Shown: one piece after another, positions 1 through 5,031 of the stretch
Layout of the letters: every line of letters begins with the position of its first letter
Numbering within the stretch: position 1 is the first letter of the stretch
Assembly (NCBI GenBank): GCA_024681175.1
Contig: JAILBI010000015.1
Location: 1-6,206, forward strand
Reading direction: 5' to 3'
Origin: Acholeplasmatales bacterium
Lineage (GTDB): Bacteria > Bacillota_I > Bacilli_A > Acholeplasmatales > Anaeroplasmataceae
Length of the DNA: 6,206 bases
The notes under the pieces: generated by a model
The model's input: the letters and a program-made list of their open reading frames with translations, nothing else
Database searches by the model: none
What the model was told of the DNA's origin: nothing
Translations under genes and position numbers: made by a program

Positions 1-96
1 TTGATTAGTATTTATTTCATCTTGCTTGGCACCACATTCAGGACAAAAAGCTGTATTGTCATCAAGCTGTGTACCACAATTTTTACAATACTTCAT
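1..96 (-). CDS. Zinc-ribbon protein, N-terminal fragment (cut by the left edge)
   Basis: The minus strand reads ATG at 96-94 and stays open for 32 codons to the left edge, so only the N terminus is present. The residues begin MKYCKNCGTQLDDNTAFC, with cysteines at 4, 7, 18 and 21 in a CxxC-x10-CxxC arrangement. This is the classic treble-cysteine zinc-ribbon head found at the start of many Bacillota proteins, where it often precedes a membrane segment or an unrelated domain. After the ribbon the residues turn polar (KQDEINTNQ), as in a linker. A GAGG ribosome binding site lies five bases before the ATG, which supports this start. The gene follows the hom terminator on the same strand, so it is probably transcribed separately. 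The function cannot be inferred from the zinc ribbon alone, because the rest of the protein is outside the window. Confidence 0.8.
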   Translation of the reverse strand, partial: MKYCKNCGTQLDDNTAFCPECGAKQDEINTNQ

Positions 97-126
97 AAAA
101 ACCTCATTTCTTATACTGCATATAAA

Positions 127-182
127 ATTATATAAAGTATACTTTCTTACTTTAGTTTATCATTATTACAATAATTATTCAA
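127..182 (-). promoter_or_regulatory. Possible promoter(s) for the zinc-ribbon gene
   Basis: Two weak candidates lie between the hom terminator and the zinc-ribbon start on the minus strand. One is TTGAAT (182-177), a 17-base spacer and TAAACT (159-154). The other is a perfect TATAAT at 132-127 without a recognisable -35 box; it would give a leader of roughly 25 bases. In such AT-rich DNA either match could be chance. A promoter is expected here because a strong terminator separates this gene from hom. Confidence 0.3.
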
Positions 183-227
183 TAATTTATAAACAAAGTA
201 CAAATTGAATAGACTTTTCCGAGAGAG

Positions 228-272
228 TTTTTTTTAAAAAAAAGAAAAATCTGGAGTCGAACTCCAGATTTT
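228..272 (-). terminator. Intrinsic terminator of the proS-hom unit
   Basis: Arms at 246-257 and 261-272 form a perfect 12-bp stem (AATCTGGAGT core) with a three-base loop. On the minus strand it is followed by T5-C-T8. It begins nine bases after the hom stop codon, the textbook arrangement for a Rho-independent terminator. On the plus strand the hairpin is followed by a mixed sequence, and no plus-strand gene ends here, so it acts for the minus strand. The distal T8 is followed directly by A8, making a T8A8 block at 228-243 (plus-strand view). Confidence 0.93.
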
Positions 273-281
273 ACCTTATTT

Positions 282-1385
282 TTATCTTTTAACAATTCTA
301 TCTAATACTCTTGCATAAAATTTATATGTTTGTAATTGATCATCTGTTAAATCTGTTTTAATAGATGGTTTATTAGTTTGATCAACTACATAATACATAT
401 TATTATTTATCTTATTAGTATTAACTGTTAATTTATTTTCATTTTTATAATCAATATAGCCACGGCCTTCTTTTATTGCAACAAGGTCAGCAATTATTGC
501 AGATGCTGTAGGAATTGATCCTGCACCCTTACCAAAGAATGATAATGTATCATTTGTAGAGCCAGTAAACATAATTGAATTAAATTCATTTTTTACTGCA
601 GATAATGGATGACCAACAGGTACCATTGTAGGCTCTACTCTAATTGTGCATTCATTTCCTTCTCTATGAGATGATGCTACAAATTTTAATACATAGCCAT
701 GATCTCTCATATCATCAAGGATATCTTTATTTACACCTGTAATACCATAATGATAAATATCATTATTTGAAATATTACCATTGAAGGCAAGTGAAGATAA
801 AATATTAATCTTTCTTACACCATCTAATCCTTCAAGGTCAGCTGTAGGATTAGCTTCTGCAAAGCCATTTTTCTTTGCCATTGCTAAAGCTTCCTCAAAT
901 GATAAATCTTCATCACTCATCTTAGTTAAAATGTAGTTAGTTGTACCGTTTAAAATACCATAGATATCATTAATTTCATTGATTTTTCTATTGTCAATTA
1001 ATGATCTAATAATAGGTATACCACCACCAACTGATGCCTCAAATAAGAATGAGCAATTATTCTTATGTGCTGTATTTAAGAATTCCTCTAAATGCATAGA
1101 TACTACTTCTTTATTAGATGTAATAACATTTTTACCTGCATTTAAAGATTTAGATATTACCTCATAAGGCACATCATGTCCACCAAGTGCTTCAACTACT
1201 GTATCAATATCCTTATCATTAATAATATCATTGATATCACATACTAGCTTATCACCTAATATTTCTTTTTTAATTGGAAGGTCAAATACCTTAACTACCT
1301 TCCAATCATATTTATTTTCAAGATTTGCAACAAGACTATAAACACCACGTCCTATTGTACCGTATCCAAAAAGTCCAATTTTCAT
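282..1385 (-). CDS. hom: Homoserine dehydrogenase lacking the C-terminal ACT domain
   Basis: This 367-residue enzyme reduces aspartate-4-semialdehyde to homoserine with NAD(P)H, the branch step from aspartate to threonine and methionine in the cytoplasm. The N terminus carries the Rossmann nucleotide loop GYGTIG (7-12). VITSNK (87-92) holds the conserved lysine, followed by EASVGGGIPII (116-126) and GILNGTTNYIL (143-153). The family signature A-x3-G...NP-x2-D-L-x-G-x-D-x3-K spans 170-192, with D183, D188 and K192 as likely substrate-binding and catalytic residues. GKGAGSIPTASAI (285-297) closes the catalytic core. Many Bacillota enzymes are about 430 residues because of an ACT domain; this one stops about 65 residues after the core, and the terminator follows at once. 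Phe34 stands before Asp35 at the end of beta-strand 2, where many relatives have Arg, which may favour NADH; that is inference. The ATG has AAGGAG seven bases upstream, overlapping the proS stop, so translation is probably coupled. Confidence 0.95.
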   Translation of the reverse strand: MKIGLFGYGTIGRGVYSLVANLENKYDWKVVKVFDLPIKKEILGDKLVCDINDIINDKDIDTVVEALGGHDVPYEVISKSLNAGKNVITSNKEVVSMHLEEFLNTAHKNNCSFLFEASVGGGIPIIRSLIDNRKINEINDIYGILNGTTNYILTKMSDEDLSFEEALAMAKKNGFAEANPTADLEGLDGVRKINILSSLAFNGNISNNDIYHYGITGVNKDILDDMRDHGYVLKFVASSHREGNECTIRVEPTMVPVGHPLSAVKNEFNSIMFTGSTNDTLSFFGKGAGSIPTASAIIADLVAIKEGRGYIDYKNENKLTVNTNKINNNMYYVVDQTNKPSIKTDLTDDQLQTYKFYARVLDRIVKR

Positions 1386-1392
1386 ACATACT

Positions 1393-1398
1393 CTCCTT
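1393..1398 (-). promoter_or_regulatory. hom ribosome binding site overlapping the proS stop codon
   Basis: AAGGAG on the minus strand lies seven bases before the hom ATG. Its first bases are also the last two bases of the proS TAA stop. A second ATG four bases upstream of the chosen start is out of frame and too close to the Shine-Dalgarno sequence. The overlap suggests that ribosomes finishing proS can reinitiate at hom. Confidence 0.85.
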
Positions 1399-3106
1399 AA
1401 ATGGCTTTTACTGCTTCAATTACCTTAGAGATTGCTTCATCCTTAGAAATAACATTCTTTTCTAAAGTTGATCTTACTTTAAATTCTACATTACCATCTT
1501 GTGCATCTCTACCGCAAGTAATTATAAATGGAATACCAATTAATTCCCAATCCTTAAATTTAAATCCTGGCTTTGCATCTCTATCATCTAAAATAGTTTC
1601 AATTCCTTTAGATACAAATATATCATGAAGCTCATTAGCTAAATTCATTTGAGCTTCATCTTTAGAAGAAATCGGAACAATTACTACATGATATGGAGCT
1701 ACATTTAAAGGCCATTTGATACCAAAATCATCACGATATTGTTCAACTATAGCCTGCATAACTCTTGTAACACCAATTCCATAACAGCCCATTACCATAG
1801 GAATATCTTTACCATTTTCATCTTTGTATGTACAATTCATTGCACTTGAATATTTTGTTTGAAGCTTGAATATTTGGCCAACTTCAATTCCTTCTTTAAA
1901 TTTTAAAGGCTTCTTGCAGCAAGGACATAAATCACCATCTTTAGTTAATCTAATATCACATACCTTGCCTTTAAAATCACGGCCATATTTAACATTCTTT
2001 AAATGATAATCCTTTTCATTTGCGCCAACAAGGAAACCATTCATTACACTTAATTCTTCATCAACTAATACTTCAAATTTATCATCAATTCCAACTGGTC
2101 CAATAAATCCTTTTACTAAACCAATTGATGCAATTTCTTCATCAGTTGCTAAGCGTAAATAATTTTCATTAGAATTAATTTCATTAACTAATTTAATTAA
2201 ATTAACTTCTTTATCAGCTCTAACCATGGCTATAACATATTTTTCATTCATGAAATCATGATATACCATTGTTTTAGACATATTCTTTGCATCATCATTT
2301 AAGAATTTTTCTAATTCTTCAATTGTCGAATGTGAAGGTGTATGAATTTTTTCAACCGCACCCTCCTCATTTCCTTTATAACCTTCAACAAATGAAGTTG
2401 CTTTTTCTGTATCAGCTGCATAGTTACAGCTATCACAATAAGCTATTTCACTTTCACCATATGTTGATAATGCCATAAATTGATGAGAACCATTACCACC
2501 AATATTACCTGTATCAGCTAATACTACCTGGTAATTCATTCCAAGTCTTGTAAATATTTTAGAATATGCATCATACATATTTTGATAAGATGCTTCAAGA
2601 CCAGCTTCATCCTTATCAAATGAATATGCATCCTTCATAATAAATTCTCTTGATCTCATAAGACCAAATCTTGGTCTTAATTCATCACGATATTTAGTTT
2701 GAATTTGATAAATATTTAAAGGAAGATTTTTAGATGATTTAATTAATTCTCTTGCCATTGAAGTAAATACTTCCTCATGAGTAGGACCTAAACAAAATTC
2801 TCTATCATGTCTATCCTTTAATCTCATTAATTCAGGGCCATATTTCATCCATCTACCACTTTCAACCCATAATTCTTTAGGTTGTAATGCGGAACAATGA
2901 ATTTCAAGTGCGCCTGCATCATCCATTTCTTCTCTAATAATATTTTCAATTTTTCTTAAGACTCTATATCCCATTGGTAGGAAGTTATAAATACCTGCTA
3001 CCTCATTTTTAATTAAACCAGCTCTTAAAAGTAATACATGTGAAGGTATTTTAGCTTCACTTGGTGCTTCTTTTAAAGTTGAAATTAACATTTTGCTTGC
3101 TTTCAT
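1397..3106 (-). CDS. proS: Prolyl-tRNA synthetase, bacterial type with editing domain
   Basis: This class II synthetase charges tRNA-Pro with proline in the cytoplasm. At 569 residues it matches the full-length bacterial form (about 570). The N terminus (KASKMLISTLKEAP, SHVLLLRAG) and motif 1 region (44-85, with PMGYRVLRKIE and WVESGR) are typical. CLGPTHEEVFT is at 105-115, motif 2 with RDELRPRFGLMRSREF at 140-155, and motif 3 with GCYGIGVTR at 440-448, including the conserved active-site cysteine C441. Between motifs 2 and 3, roughly 225-405, lies the inserted editing domain that clears Ala-tRNA-Pro, with K278 and H368 as probable functional residues. The C-terminal anticodon-binding domain spans about 470-569. 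CxxC (224-227) and CPCC (394-397) flank the editing insert and might bind zinc; that is inference. A GAGAGG site eight bases before the ATG supports the start. It is the first gene of a two-gene unit with hom. Confidence 0.98.
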   Translation of the reverse strand: MKASKMLISTLKEAPSEAKIPSHVLLLRAGLIKNEVAGIYNFLPMGYRVLRKIENIIREEMDDAGALEIHCSALQPKELWVESGRWMKYGPELMRLKDRHDREFCLGPTHEEVFTSMARELIKSSKNLPLNIYQIQTKYRDELRPRFGLMRSREFIMKDAYSFDKDEAGLEASYQNMYDAYSKIFTRLGMNYQVVLADTGNIGGNGSHQFMALSTYGESEIAYCDSCNYAADTEKATSFVEGYKGNEEGAVEKIHTPSHSTIEELEKFLNDDAKNMSKTMVYHDFMNEKYVIAMVRADKEVNLIKLVNEINSNENYLRLATDEEIASIGLVKGFIGPVGIDDKFEVLVDEELSVMNGFLVGANEKDYHLKNVKYGRDFKGKVCDIRLTKDGDLCPCCKKPLKFKEGIEVGQIFKLQTKYSSAMNCTYKDENGKDIPMVMGCYGIGVTRVMQAIVEQYRDDFGIKWPLNVAPYHVVIVPISSKDEAQMNLANELHDIFVSKGIETILDDRDAKPGFKFKDWELIGIPFIITCGRDAQDGNVEFKVRSTLEKNVISKDEAISKVIEAVKAI

Positions 3107-3130
3107 AAAAAAGACCTCTCAAACACACGA

Positions 3131-3159
3131 ATTATAACATATATAATAATTCATTTCCA
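3131..3159 (-). promoter_or_regulatory. Promoter of the proS-hom unit
   Basis: The minus strand shows a perfect TATAAT (3136-3131) preceded by TGT, which makes an extended -10 element. A poor -35 match, TGGAAA (3159-3154), lies 17 bases upstream, as is common for extended -10 promoters. The predicted start near 3124 leaves a leader of only about 18-20 bases, with GAGAGG (3120-3115) near its 5' end. A T-box leader, frequent for synthetase genes in Bacillota, would not fit. Confidence 0.6.
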
Positions 3160-3180
3160 TATTTATTATAAATATGAAAA
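3154..3180. repeat. Palindrome in the divergent proS / ribonuclease J region (possible operator)
   Basis: CATATTTAT (3158-3166), one central T, and ATAAATATG (3168-3176) form a perfect 19-base inverted repeat. Allowing one mismatch, the symmetry extends to 3154-3180, giving 13-base arms. It overlaps the weak -35 of the proS promoter and lies about 45 bases before the -35 of the ribonuclease promoter. The position and one-base centre suit a dimeric DNA-binding regulator. There is no T tract, so it does not look like a terminator. AT-rich DNA makes chance symmetry more likely, so the operator role is inference. Confidence 0.45.
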
Positions 3181-3219
3181 AGGTAAAAATACTGTGAAAT
3201 CGTTTTAATTATATTTAAT

Positions 3220-3248
3220 TTGGCTTTTTTGACTTTTTGGACTATAAT
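3220..3248 (+). promoter_or_regulatory. Promoter of the ribonuclease J gene
   Basis: TTGGCT (3220-3225), a 17-base spacer and a perfect TATAAT (3243-3248) form a good vegetative promoter. Transcription would begin near 3255, giving a leader of about 40 bases. An overlapping alternative, TTGACT (3229-3234), 16 bases and TAATAG (3251-3256), is weaker. Confidence 0.7.
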
Positions 3249-3285
3249 ATTAATAGTAGATTTATTTTTCTATTTTAAACCTTAT

Positions 3286-3291
3286 AGGAGG
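3286..3291 (+). promoter_or_regulatory. Ribosome binding site of the ribonuclease J gene
   Basis: A perfect AGGAGG lies four bases before the ATG at 3296. The spacing is slightly short but the match is the strongest in the window, and it fixes the start of the gene. Confidence 0.85.
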
Positions 3292-3295
3292 CAAC

Positions 3296-4987
3296 ATGGA
3301 CAAAGTTAAACGTCGTGAGGAGATAGGTATCTTTGCGCTCGGTGGACTTGGTGAGGTCGGTAAGAATTGTTATGTTATCGATTATTTGAATCAGCTTTTT
3401 ATTGTTGATGCAGGAATCCTTTTCCCTGATGATAGCGTAGTTGGCGTAGATTATATCATTCCTGATTGGACATATTTAAAACAAAATGAAGAAAAAATTG
3501 TTGGTCTATTTATAACACATGGCCATGAAGACCATATTGGCGGTATTCCTTTTTTATTAAGACAAATTAAAATACCAAAGATTTTCGCAGCCGGTGTTAC
3601 AGTAAGATTAATTGAAAACAAAATGGAGGAATATCCAGATCTTCTATCACTTACAAGATTAGTTGAATACCAAGCATCTTCTCGTTTTTCATTTAAAGAT
3701 GTTGAAGTATCATTTATAAGATTAAATCACTCAATACCAGATGAATTTGGTATTTGCTTTAAAACTCCAATGGGTACAGTATTCCACACAGGAGATTTTA
3801 AATTTGATTTAACTCCAATTGGGCCAAAGGCTGAATATGAAAAGCTTGCAAACCTTGGTGAAGAGGGCTGCTTATGTATGCTTTCAGATTCAACTAATGC
3901 ACTAAGACCAGGATTTACAGAAAGTGAAAAAGCAATCGGTAGTTCTATTAAAGAATTATTTTTACAGGTTAAAGAAAGAATTATTGTTGCTACTTTCGCT
4001 TCTAACATGTTTAGAGTCCAACAAATAATTGAAGCTTGTGAGGCAGCTGGAAGAAAAATAGTAATATTTGGTCGCTCAATGCTTAAAACAATTCAGGTAG
4101 GCCAAGAGGTAGGTTATATTAAGGCTGCTAAAGGTACAATTATTGTTGAGGAAGAAATTCAACAATATAAGCCTAGTGAAATATGTATTTTATGTACAGG
4201 AAGCCAAGGTGAGCCTATGGCTGCCTTATCACGAATTGCTGAAGGCATCCACCGTTCAATTAAGCTTATGCCAGGAGATACAATCATCTTCTCCTCAAGT
4301 CCAATTCCAGGCAACCAAGAATCAGTTAATAGAACAATCAACCTTTTAACAAAGAAAGGTGCAAATGTAATAGTAAATTCACCTATCACAGGTCTTCATA
4401 CAACAGGACACGGATCTCAAGGTGAATTAAAATTAATGCTTAACCTTGTAAAACCAACATTTTTCATCCCTATTCATGGTGAATATCGTATGCAAAAGGT
4501 TCATGCAAACCTAGCAATTGAAACAGGTGTTAAGGAAGAAAATATCTTCATTTTAAAAAATGGCGATGTAATGGCAATTTCTGATAAGGATCATGCAAGA
4601 TTTGCAGGTGTAGTTCAAGCAGGAAACATCTATATTGATGGATCTAATATTGGAGATATTGATTCTTCTGTAATGAAAGAAAGACGTAGATTATCAAGAG
4701 ATGGTATGTTTGCGTTAGTTATTACAATTGATTCTAAAAACAAAATTGTACCACTTGATATACAAGTAGTATCACGTGGATTCTTATATATGAAAAAGAG
4801 TGAAGAATTAACAAAAGATTTTGTTGATTATGCTAAAAAATATGTAGAAAATTATTTAACTAATTGTAAAGTATTTAATTCTTCTGTTATTGAAAAAGAG
4901 CTTGAAGAAAATTTAGGACAATATATAAGAGAAAAAACAGATAGAGACCCAATGCTAATATCAATATTTATGGATGTAGCACAATAA
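3296..4987 (+). CDS. rnj: Ribonuclease J (metallo-beta-lactamase / beta-CASP ribonuclease)
   Basis: This 563-residue protein matches ribonuclease J in length (B. subtilis J1 is about 555) and order of motifs. The family has 5'-to-3' exonuclease and endonuclease activity in mRNA decay and rRNA maturation. The metal site is complete: THGHEDHIGG (74-83) supplies H75, H77, D79 and H80; NHSIPD (144-149) supplies H145; FHTGDFKFD (163-171) supplies D167; and IHGEYRM (393-399) supplies H394. The beta-CASP domain (about 200-370) shows DSTNALRPGFTESE, ATFASN, LCTGSQGEPMAALSR (299-313) and the conserved HTTGHGS loop (368-374). Residues about 450-563 form the C-terminal domain used in dimer contacts in relatives. 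The intact HGHEDH argues for a catalytically active J1-type enzyme rather than a degenerate J2. It is monocistronic, divergent from proS, and ends in five TAA triplets and a terminator. The first 60 codons are somewhat richer in G+C than the rest. Confidence 0.96.
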   Translation: MDKVKRREEIGIFALGGLGEVGKNCYVIDYLNQLFIVDAGILFPDDSVVGVDYIIPDWTYLKQNEEKIVGLFITHGHEDHIGGIPFLLRQIKIPKIFAAGVTVRLIENKMEEYPDLLSLTRLVEYQASSRFSFKDVEVSFIRLNHSIPDEFGICFKTPMGTVFHTGDFKFDLTPIGPKAEYEKLANLGEEGCLCMLSDSTNALRPGFTESEKAIGSSIKELFLQVKERIIVATFASNMFRVQQIIEACEAAGRKIVIFGRSMLKTIQVGQEVGYIKAAKGTIIVEEEIQQYKPSEICILCTGSQGEPMAALSRIAEGIHRSIKLMPGDTIIFSSSPIPGNQESVNRTINLLTKKGANVIVNSPITGLHTTGHGSQGELKLMLNLVKPTFFIPIHGEYRMQKVHANLAIETGVKEENIFILKNGDVMAISDKDHARFAGVVQAGNIYIDGSNIGDIDSSVMKERRRLSRDGMFALVITIDSKNKIVPLDIQVVSRGFLYMKKSEELTKDFVDYAKKYVENYLTNCKVFNSSVIEKELEENLGQYIREKTDRDPMLISIFMDVAQ

Positions 4988-4999
4988 TAATAATAATAA

Positions 5000-5031
5000 A
5001 GGAACTTTCAAACGAAAGTTCCTATTTTTTT
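5000..5031 (+). terminator. Intrinsic terminator of ribonuclease J, probably bidirectional
   Basis: A perfect 10-bp stem (core GGAACTTTC, 5001-5009, with GAAAGTTCC, 5014-5022, plus one A-T closing pair) encloses the loop AAAC and is followed by A-T7 on the plus strand. It starts 13 bases after the ribonuclease stop. The converging surface-protein gene ends at 5030, inside the T tract. Read on the minus strand the hairpin is followed by TTTATTATTATT, which is T-rich enough to serve that gene as well. Confidence 0.93.

Noticed and set aside
26..208. Small plus-strand open frame at the left end
   Set aside because: It overlaps the zinc-ribbon start and an AT-rich promoter region, has no ribosome binding site, and its product is low-complexity.
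228..243. T8A8 block as a possible protein-binding palindrome
   Set aside because: It is better explained as the extended T tract of the hom terminator followed by chance A residues.
225..281. A frameshifted remnant of an ACT domain downstream of hom
   Set aside because: The 3' flank is occupied by the terminator stem and homopolymer tracts; no frame encodes ACT-like residues.
979..1167. Open frames opposite hom and proS (979-1167, 1401-1628, 2287-2478)
   Set aside because: They lie antisense within strongly conserved coding sequence and have no family resemblance or initiation signals.
3727..4389. Open frames in other frames or on the other strand of ribonuclease J
   Set aside because: They are shadows of a well-conserved gene; their products match nothing and no ribosome binding sites precede them.
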